From positions 1 through 64,000 of the forward strand of contig JAGAZB010000005.1 in NCBI GenBank assembly GCA_017940255.1: a DNA stretch of 64,000 nt, in the 5' to 3' direction. Below are positions 1-7,767 of the stretch, one piece after another (the first letter of the stretch is position 1; every line of letters starts with the position of its first letter). This stretch comes from Treponema sp. GTDB lineage: Bacteria; Spirochaetota; Spirochaetia; Treponematales; Treponemataceae. The notes beneath the pieces were generated by a model, which searched no databases, was not told the origin of the DNA, and saw nothing but the letters and a program-made list of their open reading frames with translations. Position numbers and translations under genes: made by a program.

Positions 1-898
1 AAAAAAATCTGAAGAAATTCTAGATATTTTTAATATTGTTGCTTCTGATGAAAGATACAAGCAGCCAATCGATTATCCAAGCGAAATTGAATTGTAATAC
101 AATCGCCGCAAAGATAATATTGAATAATCATTAAAAAATGGTATTGCCCAGAATCGTTTTGATGTTTACTATCAGCCGATTTACAGCACTGCCGACCGCC
201 GCATTATTGGTGCCGAAGCCTTAATTCGCCTTCGTGATGAAAAGGGCCGTTTCCTTTCTCCAGAAGATTTTATTCCAATCGCAGAAAAGAGTGGTGCAAT
301 CCTTCGTATTGGTGAATATGTTTATGAATCGGTTTGCCGCACTATTTCTCAGATAGATTTGGATGAATACGGAATTAAGAAGATTGATATAAACCTTTCT
401 GTTGCTCAGTGTATGCAGGAAATTCTTGCTGAACAGATACTTTCTATTCAGAGTATTTATCAGATTCCGGCTTCTATTATTAATCTGGAAATTACAGAAA
501 CTGCAGCGGCTCATAGTCCTGAAATCCTTTTGCATAATATGGAACGTCTTGCAGCTGCCGGTTTTGAACTTTCGCTTGATGATTACGGTTCTGGTTATTC
601 AAATATGAATTACATGCTTAATCTTCCGTTTAAGATGATTAAGATTGATAAGTACATTATCTGGTCTGCTTTTAGTGACGAGCGTGCAAAAAAGGCTCTT
701 ACAGCTACAATTCAGATGATAAAATCTTTGGGAATGACAGTTCTTGCCGAAGGTGTAGAAGATAGAAGTCAGGCTGTGATGCTTGCAGAACTTGGTTGCG
801 ACTATCTGCAAGGATACTTCTTCTCTCGTCCAATCAGAAAGAATGAGTTCCTTGCATTAATGAAGCAGCAGCTGGTAAATCCTACTGTTATAGATTAA
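1..898 (+). pseudogene. Broken EAL-domain (c-di-GMP phosphodiesterase) gene, 3' part
   Basis: One reading frame (codons starting at base 2) reads through from the window edge to TAA at 896-898 but is interrupted by two in-frame TAA codons at 95-97 and 125-127. Downstream of them the frame encodes a nearly complete EAL domain: FDVYYQPI, GAEALIR (the EAL signature), NLEITET, LDDYGSGYS, IKIDKY, LAEGVED and LQGYFFSRP, all residues expected for Mg-dependent c-di-GMP hydrolysis. The first possible start after the stops is TTG at 359, which would delete the EAL signature, so no intact enzyme can be made by ordinary translation. The 31 codons before the first stop presumably belong to an upstream sensor or GGDEF-like region outside the window. 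Sequencing error at two places is possible but less likely than a decayed gene, because the frame itself is intact. Confidence 0.75.
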
Positions 899-904
899 TT
901 AAGA

Positions 905-1735
905 TTAATTAAAATAGAACTTTGCATTAAAACCGAGCGGTGAAAGATAAAGCTCGGTTTTATTTTTTTTCTGGAAGCGCTTGTAGAATTCACTTGTATG
1001 CATGAATGGAACTGCTACTCCACAAACTGTTCCAATAAGGGCGCCTGTTAAAACATCAGACAGAAAATGATTGCCACTTGCAATTCTAAGGATTCCTGTT
1101 GTGGCGGCAATTCCAAAAGAGATTCCTGTAACGGCAAATCGCCATGGGGAATCCGGGAAGTATTGATGGAAAAGATATGTTGTGTAGGCTGCTCCCGTAA
1201 AGGCTAGGGTTGTGTGGCCTGAAGGAAAAGAACAGTTCCAGTCACCTTCTTCTACTTTATCCAGTGGGTAATCTTCAAAATACATGTAAGGGCGGGCTCT
1301 GTGAACCAAAAGCTTTCCCCATTCCTTAATGCCGTATGCCCATAAAAGGCTTTCTGCGTACATCACTCCTATTGTAAGCCACTGATCGTTTGGGGTGAGG
1401 GCAAAAATTGCCGGGGTAAGCAGGGCCATTGCCGCAGTTCCTGTTCCTACATAGTGAAGAGCCTTGTTATATGGAACCATAAGAAACTGTTCAAGATAGG
1501 GAACGAGAGTGTAATTTGCTTCCCATGTTTCAAAATCATTTGTTTTTATATGAAAAACTTTGTCACACAAAATTGCAGAGCCCGTAAGGGCCAGGGAACC
1601 TGCAAGCTGGATTGACTCATTTACCGGGTTTAGTTTGAAGGCAGGCTCCTGTGTGTAATCAATAAGAGTTTGAGCTGAAAGTCGGGCAGAAAGAAAAATG
1701 CTGCATAAAGCCAGAAGCGAAATCAGTTTTTTCAT
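905..1735 (-). CDS. PAP2-family membrane phosphatase
   Basis: Predicted lipid or isoprenoid-diphosphate phosphatase of the PAP2 (type 2 phosphatidic acid phosphatase) superfamily, 276 residues. All three catalytic motifs are visible: K141 to RP148-149 (KLLVHRARP), PSGH at 171-174, and R217..H223..D227 (RIASGNHFLSD). An N-terminal hydrophobic stretch (1-21) looks like a signal peptide or first helix, and further hydrophobic segments surround the motifs, so the active site probably faces the periplasm. I chose the ATG at 1735; a longer reading from 1768 would run 33 nt further into the upstream gene. The start overlaps that gene's stop as ATGA, so the two are translationally coupled. The substrate (phosphatidic acid, undecaprenyl diphosphate or other) cannot be read from the sequence. 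Confidence 0.85.
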   Translation of the reverse strand: MKKLISLLALCSIFLSARLSAQTLIDYTQEPAFKLNPVNESIQLAGSLALTGSAILCDKVFHIKTNDFETWEANYTLVPYLEQFLMVPYNKALHYVGTGTAAMALLTPAIFALTPNDQWLTIGVMYAESLLWAYGIKEWGKLLVHRARPYMYFEDYPLDKVEEGDWNCSFPSGHTTLAFTGAAYTTYLFHQYFPDSPWRFAVTGISFGIAATTGILRIASGNHFLSDVLTGALIGTVCGVAVPFMHTSEFYKRFQKKNKTELYLSPLGFNAKFYFN

Positions 1736-2100
1736 TTCTTCATACTCTCGCAGGCTTTCTTGATGCATTCAAAGGTTTCTGGACTGATTACATGTTCGAT
1801 TTTACAAGCGTCCTGTTCTGCAATGTCTTTTGGAACTCCAATCAATTCAAAGATTTCTGTAAGAGCAAGGTGACGTTCGTAAATGCGCTCTGCAATTTCT
1901 TTTCCTTTTTCTTCCAGTGTGATTAATCCACCTTCTGAAATGCGGATATAATTTTCTTTTTCAAGATTATGAACAGTTACACTTACTGAAGGCCTTGAAA
2001 AATTCATTTCTTTTGCAATATCAATTGAGCGAACATCGCCTTTTTTTGAAAGGATTAGAATTGTCTCCAGATACATTTCTGCGGATTCACGGATAGTCAT
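1732..2100 (-). CDS. DtxR/MntR/TroR-family metal-dependent repressor
   Basis: A 122-residue regulator with an N-terminal winged helix-turn-helix (about 1-65; SIDIAKEMNFSRPSVSVTVHNLEKENYI) and a metal-binding dimerisation domain (66-122). The C-terminal SH3-like domain of longer DtxR and TroR proteins is absent. Candidate ligands align with the family: M9, E12, H77, C99, E102 and H103. The Met and Cys match DtxR (Met10, Cys102) rather than Bacillus MntR (Asp8, Glu99), which hints at iron rather than manganese, but this is inference. A good ribosome site (AAGGAG) precedes the ATG. It is the first gene of a two-gene leftward operon with the PAP2 phosphatase. No clear palindromic operator was found in its upstream region. 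Confidence 0.85.
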   Translation of the reverse strand: MTIRESAEMYLETILILSKKGDVRSIDIAKEMNFSRPSVSVTVHNLEKENYIRISEGGLITLEEKGKEIAERIYERHLALTEIFELIGVPKDIAEQDACKIEHVISPETFECIKKACESMKK

Positions 2101-2272
2101 TTTATTTTGGCTCCTTATAATTTATTACTTATAAATATAGTATAACAAAAAATAACTAATATGCAAAGATAAATTGTCTGCAATATAATAGAATAAAATA
2201 TTTTTATATTCTCTCTGCACGATATATAGAGTAATTTTTTTGCCTATTTAAAGATAATTTGTTGTTTTGCTC

Positions 2273-2301
2273 TTGACAGTTTTTTAGTAATTCGTTATCT
2301 T
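2273..2301 (+). promoter_or_regulatory. Sigma-70-type promoter of tRNA-Lys
   Basis: TTGACA at 2273-2278, a 17-nt spacer and TATCTT at 2296-2301. The predicted transcription start is about 18 nt before the tRNA. Confidence 0.7.
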
Positions 2302-2325
2302 ATTAAAACATTCGAAAGAATGGAT

Positions 2326-2398
2326 GGGCTACTAGCTCAGTAGGTAGAGCAACGCCCTTTTAAGGCGTGGGTCACTGGTTCGAATCCAGTGTAGCTCA
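2326..2398 (+). tRNA. tRNA-Lys (anticodon TTT)
   Basis: A 73-nt cloverleaf. Acceptor stem GGGCTAC pairs with GTAGCTC (one G-U pair). The D arm contains TAGCTCAGTAGGTAGAGCA. Anticodon stem ACGCC/GGCGT holds loop CTTTTAA, anticodon TTT. T arm ACTGG-TTCGAAT-CCAGT. Discriminator A. The 3' CCA is not encoded. A promoter lies 25 nt upstream and an intrinsic terminator follows directly, so this is a single-gene transcription unit. Confidence 0.95.
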
Positions 2399-2400
2399 GT

Positions 2401-2434
2401 AAAGGACTTCTGGTTGCAGAAGTCCTTTTTTTTT
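2401..2434 (+). terminator. Intrinsic terminator after tRNA-Lys
   Basis: Stem AAAGGACTTCT / AGAAGTCCTTT with a short loop and a run of nine T. The 3' arm (GTTGCAGAAGTCC then Ts) recurs at 5739-5758. Confidence 0.85.
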
Positions 2435-2538
2435 CTTTAATTAAAAATCCCAGAAATTGTAATTTATCTCTATATTGTTAAAGTTTGCGCCAGCGGCAAA
2501 AGGCGTGTAAAATAGTATATAAAGGAGAATTTTTGTTA

Positions 2539-4623
2539 ATGGCACAGAAACGTTATAAAATTTCGGTTATTTTGTGTTGGGTGCTTGTTGGACTGATTTT
2601 TGTTATGAACGTTATTCAGGGCGTTCTGATTTCTTCTTTCACAAAGAAATCTACCGCAGAAAGTTATGCCATGGACTGTACTCAGATTACAAATGCGTAT
2701 TCACTTGCAATTGCAAATAAAATAAGTGAATACATGAATCAGATGACTTTCTACTCTAATGCAGATGTGGTTTCTTCTGCTGATGATCAGAAAATTATTG
2801 CATGGCTTAAGGAACATAACGGAAACCGTAAAACCTACTTTTCTTCCGTTTTGTATGCAGGAAAAGATGGAATTGCTTACAGCGATATTGGTGAAAGCGA
2901 AAATGTTTCTAATCAAAATTTTTATAAAGAAATTTTAAAAAATGGAAAGACAAGTTACATTGATAATCCTGTAAAAGATAAAAACGGGAATATTGTTTTT
3001 CATATTGCCTGTGCCGCAAAACTTCATGGTGAAATCTTTGGAGTTTTTGCCGCAGTTATTCCTCTGGAAAATCTTCAGAATATGGTTGAATATATCCGGC
3101 TTGGTGAAACAGGACAGACCTGGATTATTGCGGATAATGGAACCATCATTGCAAATGTAAATCATAATAATGTAATGAAGATGAATCTGCTGGATGCTTC
3201 TAATGATCCTGGCGTAACAGAAATTATGAAAAAGGCCGCAAACGGAGGAATTGGTACCGGCTGGGGAAAGAATTGGGGTGGATTAAAAGGAGACTCTTTT
3301 GTTGCTTATACTCCAATTGCCTATACTCCATGGGTTTTAGTTTTTTCGGTTGCTGAATCTCAGGTTTACAAGACCGGAAATGCTTTAAGAAATACAAACG
3401 CAGTAATTTCTATTTTGACAATTGTAATTCTTGCACTTTTTACACTTCTTGTTTCGGGCTTTTTGCTTAAGCCTCTTGGAGTTGTGGAAAAATCAATTAA
3501 TGAAATTGCATCCGGTCATGCAGATTTAACTCAGCGAATTCAGATTAAGTCTAAGACTGAAATTGGTTCTGTAGTAGACGGCTTTAATAAATTTTCGGAA
3601 AAACTTCAGAATATTGTCCGCGAGCTTAAAAATTCAAAAGATCAGCTGGCGGCGGCTGGCGAAGAAATGCATATATGTTCCGAAGAAACAGCAGATTCAA
3701 ATAATCAGATTTTGTCGAATATCGGTACTGTTTCTGAGCGTATTGCGAACCAGTCTGCCAGTGTTGATCAGACTGCGGGCGCGGTTAATGAAATTGCCTC
3801 TAATATTCAGTCTCTGGAGCACATGATAGAACAGATGGTTATGTCTGTTTCTCAGGCTTCGGCTGCTGTAGAAGAGATGATTGGAAACATAGACTCGGTA
3901 AATGGTTCTGTTCGTAAAATGGCAGAGCAGTTTGTTGAGCTGGAAGAAACTTCTGCTGTGGGAACCGAAAAACAGCGGGATGTAAACGAAAAAATTGGTC
4001 AGATTGAACAGCAGTCTGTTATGCTTCAGGAAGCAAACTCTGCTATTGCAAATATTGCCAGCCAGACAAACCTGCTTGCTATGAATGCGGCTATTGAAGC
4101 GGCTCATGCGGGTGAGGCAGGAAAGGGATTTGCTGTAGTTGCAGATGAAATCAGAAAACTTTCAGAAACATCAACGGCTCAGTCTAAAACGATTGGAAAT
4201 CAGCTTAAGATTATTCGCGACTCAATTGAAAGTGTTGTTTCTGCTTCGCAGGCTTCGAGTGCGGCTTTTAATTCTGTAACAGATAAGATTCAAAGTACGG
4301 ATATGCTTGTAAATCAGATAAAGAGCGCTATGGAAGAGCAGGCCGAAGGTTCTCGTCAGATTGGAAGTGCCCTGAGTGTAATGAACGATTCTACCCTTGA
4401 AGTTAGAACTGCATCTCAGGAAATGTCTCAGGGAAATCAGGCTATTCTGGCAGAAATCCGCCAGCTGCAGAACGCAACCTTTGCAATAAAAGAAAGTATG
4501 GAAATCATTTCCTCTACAACAGAAAAGATTACGGAAACTGGAGAATCTTTGGATAAGATTACCAAGATTATGTATGATTCGATTCTTGAAATTGGAAATC
4601 AGGTTGATCAGTTTAAGGTTTAA
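2539..4623 (+). CDS. Methyl-accepting chemotaxis protein with periplasmic Cache-type sensor
   Basis: A 694-residue transmembrane chemoreceptor. Order: TM1 (about 8-30), a periplasmic dCache-like ligand domain (35-280, with YSDIGESENVSNQNFYKEIL and IVFHIACAA typical of the fold), TM2 (288-310), HAMP linker (311-363) and a cytoplasmic signalling domain whose hairpin tip carries NLLAMNAAIEAAHAGEAGKG and FAVVADEIRKL. It should dock CheA/CheW and bias flagellar rotation. No C-terminal CheR-tethering pentapeptide is seen. The start was set at ATG 2539, after AAAGGAG at 2521-2527; TTG at 2533 is an alternative and an upstream in-frame extension to 2485 lacks a ribosome site. The next gene, 11 nt downstream, encodes a periplasmic sugar-binding lipoprotein that may present ligand to this receptor. 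Confidence 0.93.
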   Translation: MAQKRYKISVILCWVLVGLIFVMNVIQGVLISSFTKKSTAESYAMDCTQITNAYSLAIANKISEYMNQMTFYSNADVVSSADDQKIIAWLKEHNGNRKTYFSSVLYAGKDGIAYSDIGESENVSNQNFYKEILKNGKTSYIDNPVKDKNGNIVFHIACAAKLHGEIFGVFAAVIPLENLQNMVEYIRLGETGQTWIIADNGTIIANVNHNNVMKMNLLDASNDPGVTEIMKKAANGGIGTGWGKNWGGLKGDSFVAYTPIAYTPWVLVFSVAESQVYKTGNALRNTNAVISILTIVILALFTLLVSGFLLKPLGVVEKSINEIASGHADLTQRIQIKSKTEIGSVVDGFNKFSEKLQNIVRELKNSKDQLAAAGEEMHICSEETADSNNQILSNIGTVSERIANQSASVDQTAGAVNEIASNIQSLEHMIEQMVMSVSQASAAVEEMIGNIDSVNGSVRKMAEQFVELEETSAVGTEKQRDVNEKIGQIEQQSVMLQEANSAIANIASQTNLLAMNAAIEAAHAGEAGKGFAVVADEIRKLSETSTAQSKTIGNQLKIIRDSIESVVSASQASSAAFNSVTDKIQSTDMLVNQIKSAMEEQAEGSRQIGSALSVMNDSTLEVRTASQEMSQGNQAILAEIRQLQNATFAIKESMEIISSTTEKITETGESLDKITKIMYDSILEIGNQVDQFKV

Positions 4624-4634
4624 GGGGGCGTGTT

Positions 4635-5714
4635 ATGAAAAAGATGATAAAAATAACTGCAGGCCTGTTGCTTGCTCTTTCTATGTTTTCAATTTCTTCA
4701 TGTAAAAAAGCTTCTTCTCAGGAAGATGTAATTGGTGTTCTTCTTAGAAATGATAACGAAGTATTTTTGAGTGCCTACAGAAAGGGAATTGAAGATTTTG
4801 CAAAAAAAAATAATATTAAGGTTCAGATTTATTCAGCAAATAACGATGCTGCAATTCAGATTGACCAGTTAAAAACCCTGCTTCTGAATGGTGTAAAGAA
4901 TTTTGTGTTTATCGCTTATAACTCTGATTTGACTGAACAGATGACAAAAATTATTAAGTCTCAGGGTGGTTCTGCGGCTTTTTCAAATGTTATTCCTACG
5001 GTTGAAGCTTTAAAAACTGATGAAAACTTTTTTTATGCTTCTTCTCCAGAAATGGATGCGGGAAAATTCCAGGCTCAGATTATAGACGGATATTTTAAGA
5101 AAAATCCTGGCAAGCTTGACGGTAAAAATCTTAGGGTTTTGTATTTTAATGGAGAATATGGACATCCGGCCCAGATTTACAGAAAGGTTGGTGTTATGGA
5201 AGAGTTAGCTAGACTCGGCTATAACGTTAATGTTCTTGGGGAATTTGGCGCTAACTGGGATAGAGCTTCTGCCCGCCAGTATCTGGATTTGTGGATTGAA
5301 GCTGGTAATTCTGATTTTGATGTAATTATTGCTCAGAATGATGAAATGGCACTTGGAGCTGTGGATTCGCTTTTAAGTCATGATATGGTTGATAATCCTG
5401 CAAATCCTACTGTTGATCTTGATAGTGACGGCACTGCGCTGGCTGTTCCAGTTCTTGGCGTTGATGCAACAGAAGGCGGAAAGGTTTCGCTTTCTAAAAA
5501 GCAGTTGTATGGAACAGTTTTGCAGGATGCAAATGCCCAGGCGGCAACAGCTCTGGAACTTGTATGGCAGTGCATGAAAGAAGGTAATGCAAAGAATTAT
5601 AAAACTCAGGGCGGAATTACAGTTGCAAAAGAAACTACAAAAGAAGCTCCTCTTACCGAAAAAAGTGTAATTGGTCAGTGTTTTATTGTTCCTTTTGTTC
5701 CTGTTACAAAATAA
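4635..5714 (+). CDS. MglB-like periplasmic galactose/glucose-type binding lipoprotein
   Basis: A 359-residue substrate-binding protein of the Peripla_BP_4 (MglB, RbsB) family. A lipoprotein signal ends in SISSC, Cys at about residue 23. Family landmarks: GEYGHPAQ (compare GEPGHPDA in MglB), an NWDRA segment, AQNDEMALGAV, VPVLGVDA and GTVLQDANAQA. These suggest a galactose or glucose-type ligand. A DxDxDG calcium-type motif (DLDSDG, about residue 263) sits just before VPVLGVDA, whereas in E. coli MglB the calcium loop lies earlier, and here that earlier place reads KLDGKN. No permease or ATPase gene follows; the only neighbour is the upstream chemoreceptor, so a chemotaxis role (ligand presentation) is at least as likely as transport. 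Confidence 0.88.
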   Translation: MKKMIKITAGLLLALSMFSISSCKKASSQEDVIGVLLRNDNEVFLSAYRKGIEDFAKKNNIKVQIYSANNDAAIQIDQLKTLLLNGVKNFVFIAYNSDLTEQMTKIIKSQGGSAAFSNVIPTVEALKTDENFFYASSPEMDAGKFQAQIIDGYFKKNPGKLDGKNLRVLYFNGEYGHPAQIYRKVGVMEELARLGYNVNVLGEFGANWDRASARQYLDLWIEAGNSDFDVIIAQNDEMALGAVDSLLSHDMVDNPANPTVDLDSDGTALAVPVLGVDATEGGKVSLSKKQLYGTVLQDANAQAATALELVWQCMKEGNAKNYKTQGGITVAKETTKEAPLTEKSVIGQCFIVPFVPVTK

Positions 5715-5720
5715 CTAAAT

Positions 5721-5758
5721 GGACTTTCTGTACTTATGTTGCAGAAGTCCTTTTTTTT
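5721..5758 (+). terminator. Intrinsic terminator after the binding-protein gene, overlapping a promoter
   Basis: Arms GGACTTTCTG and CAGAAGTCC with one unpaired T, an 11-nt loop and a run of eight T. Its loop and 3' arm contain the -35 box of the next gene. Confidence 0.8.
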
Positions 5759-5767
5759 ATTTAAAAT
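5739..5767 (+). promoter_or_regulatory. Promoter of nadE (probably leaderless)
   Basis: TTGCAG at 5739-5744, a 17-nt spacer made largely of the terminator T-tract, and TAAAAT at 5762-5767. Only six bases separate the -10 box from the ATG and no ribosome site is present, so the transcript should begin at or next to the start codon. Confidence 0.6.
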
Positions 5768-5773
5768 AGAATT

Positions 5774-7729
5774 ATGGCGTATGGATTTATTAAGGCTGCT
5801 TGTGTCAGTCCCCGAATGAAGGTTGCAGATTGTGTTTTTAATGCTCAGGAAATAGTTACAGAAGCTGAGCGCTGTGCGAAAAATGGAGCCTCGGTTATCG
5901 TTTTTCCGGAACTTTCTATTACAGGTTATACTTGTGGAGATTTATTTTTTCAGCAGAGTCTTTTGCAGACAGCGCAAAATCAGCTGTGCGAAATTATAAA
6001 AAAAACATCAGCCCTTAATGCCCTTATTTTTGTTGGGCTTCCTCTTGCCCGTACAGAAGGTATTTATAACTGTGCTGCCGCCATTTCTTCCGGCCGCCTG
6101 CTTGCCCTTTATGCCAAATCTTATCTGCCAAATTACGGCGAGTTTTACGAACGCCGCCAGTTTACTCCCTTCCAGCAGAACATGGAAACTCAGTTTATTA
6201 ATTTTGCAGGTTTTGAAAATGTGCCTTTCGGAACAGATATTCTTCTTCAGGAAGAAAATAACCCTTCGCTTACAATCGCCTGCGAAATTTGTGAAGATCT
6301 TTGGGTGCCTGTTCCTCCTTCTAGCCGTCACGTTCTTGCTGGTGCAACTCTTATTGCAAATCTTTCTGCCGGCAACGAAATTATCGGCAAGGCAGAATAC
6401 CGCCGGAGCCTTGTAAAAGGTCAGTCTGCCCGTTCAATCTGTGCATATCTGTATGCAAACGCCGGTAAGGATGAATCTACTCAGGACATGGTTTTTGCCG
6501 GCCATAATATGATTGTAGAAAACGGAAGTCTTCTCGCTGAATCTCCTTTGTTCTCCAATCAGACTGTTTATGCCGACCTTGATTTGGAACGCATCTGCCA
6601 GGAACGCCGCAGAACTACAAGCTTTGGTTTTTCGGCAAATAATAATTTGTTTAATGATGATTATACACAGGTTCTCTTTAATTTAAGCGATTCTGAAGTT
6701 ACTGGCCTTGCTGCGGGGGCAGAGACAGACTCTTTTTCCCGCTATGTAGATCCTCATCCTTTTGTTCCAAACGACAAAGAAAAAAGAAGCCAGCGCTGTC
6801 TTGAAGTTATTACCCTGCAGTATCAGGGGCTTGCAAAGCGCTTGCGTCACATAAACTGCCAGTCTGCTGTAATCGGGCTTTCTGGCGGACTTGATTCAAC
6901 ACTGGCCCTGCTTATTACCTGCCGGGCTTTTGATAGTGTAGGGCTTAGCCGCGAAAAAATTACTGCAATTACAATGCCTTGCTTTGGAACAACAGACCGC
7001 ACTTACAATAATGCCTGCGCCCTTGCCCGCGAATGTGGCGTAACTCTTAAAGAAGTGCGCATTGCAGATTCTGTTCGCCAGCATTTTAAGGATATTGGGC
7101 AGGATGAAGAAGTACACGATATTACTTATGAAAACGGTCAGGCCCGTGAACGCACCCAGGTTCTTATGGATTACGCCAACAAAACAAACGGAATAGTGAT
7201 TGGAACAGGAGACCTTTCTGAACTTGCCCTGGGCTGGTGCACTTATAACGGCGACCACATGTCTATGTATGGTGTAAATTCTTCAATTCCAAAAACTCTG
7301 GTGCGCTATCTGGTTCAGTGGTTTGCTGATGAAAACAATTCAGATATTCTTCGTGATATTCTGGACACTCCTGTTTCCCCAGAGCTGCTGCCTCCAAGCC
7401 AGGGACAGATTTCTCAGGTAACAGAAGATCTGGTTGGTCCTTACGAATTGCACGATTTCTTCCTTTATTATCTTCTGCGTTTTGCTTTTTCTCCGTCAAA
7501 AATCTTCTTCCTTGCCTTGCATTCTGACCTTGCAAAAAGCTATTCACGCGAAGTGATTTTAAAATGGCTCAAAACTTTTTACCGGCGCTTCTTCAGCCAG
7601 CAGTTCAAGCGCAGCTGTATGCCGGATGGTGCAAAAGTGGGAACGATCAACCTTTCTCCTCGCGGCGACTGGCGCATGCCAAGCGATGCAATGGCAAGCC
7701 TCTGGATGCAGGAAATTGAAAAATTGTAA
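5774..7729 (+). CDS. nadE: Glutamine-dependent NAD+ synthetase
   Basis: A 651-residue two-domain enzyme converting deaminido-NAD+, ATP and glutamine to NAD+. The N-terminal nitrilase-fold glutaminase (about 1-275) has the expected catalytic triad: E46 (FPELSITGYTCGDLF), K115 (YAKSYLPNYGEFYE) and C173 (CEICEDLW). The C-terminal synthetase domain starts near residue 365 with the PP-loop GLSGGLDST and contains GTGDLSELALGW. Length matches the long glutamine-dependent type, not the short ammonia-only NadE. It stands alone, behind a promoter that lies inside the preceding terminator. The mRNA is probably leaderless. cimA follows after 38 nt but has its own promoter. Confidence 0.96.
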   Translation: MAYGFIKAACVSPRMKVADCVFNAQEIVTEAERCAKNGASVIVFPELSITGYTCGDLFFQQSLLQTAQNQLCEIIKKTSALNALIFVGLPLARTEGIYNCAAAISSGRLLALYAKSYLPNYGEFYERRQFTPFQQNMETQFINFAGFENVPFGTDILLQEENNPSLTIACEICEDLWVPVPPSSRHVLAGATLIANLSAGNEIIGKAEYRRSLVKGQSARSICAYLYANAGKDESTQDMVFAGHNMIVENGSLLAESPLFSNQTVYADLDLERICQERRRTTSFGFSANNNLFNDDYTQVLFNLSDSEVTGLAAGAETDSFSRYVDPHPFVPNDKEKRSQRCLEVITLQYQGLAKRLRHINCQSAVIGLSGGLDSTLALLITCRAFDSVGLSREKITAITMPCFGTTDRTYNNACALARECGVTLKEVRIADSVRQHFKDIGQDEEVHDITYENGQARERTQVLMDYANKTNGIVIGTGDLSELALGWCTYNGDHMSMYGVNSSIPKTLVRYLVQWFADENNSDILRDILDTPVSPELLPPSQGQISQVTEDLVGPYELHDFFLYYLLRFAFSPSKIFFLALHSDLAKSYSREVILKWLKTFYRRFFSQQFKRSCMPDGAKVGTINLSPRGDWRMPSDAMASLWMQEIEKL

Positions 7730-7731
7730 TA

Positions 7732-7760
7732 CTGACACTCCGGAACTTTTCTGCTATAGT
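7732..7760 (+). promoter_or_regulatory. Promoter of cimA (probably leaderless)
   Basis: CTGACA at 7732-7737, a 17-nt spacer and TATAGT at 7755-7760. Seven bases then lead to the ATG at 7768, with no ribosome-binding site. Confidence 0.65.
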
Positions 7761-7767
7761 TTGCAAT

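Noticed and set aside
95..127. Stop-codon recoding (TAA read as an amino acid) in the EAL gene
   Set aside because: Other genes in the window, including fusA-sized conserved genes, use TAA as an ordinary stop and none needs readthrough.
2101..2272. Metal-responsive operator upstream of the DtxR-type gene
   Set aside because: AT-rich imperfect repeats (TACT..AGTA) pair over only four bases; not enough to call.
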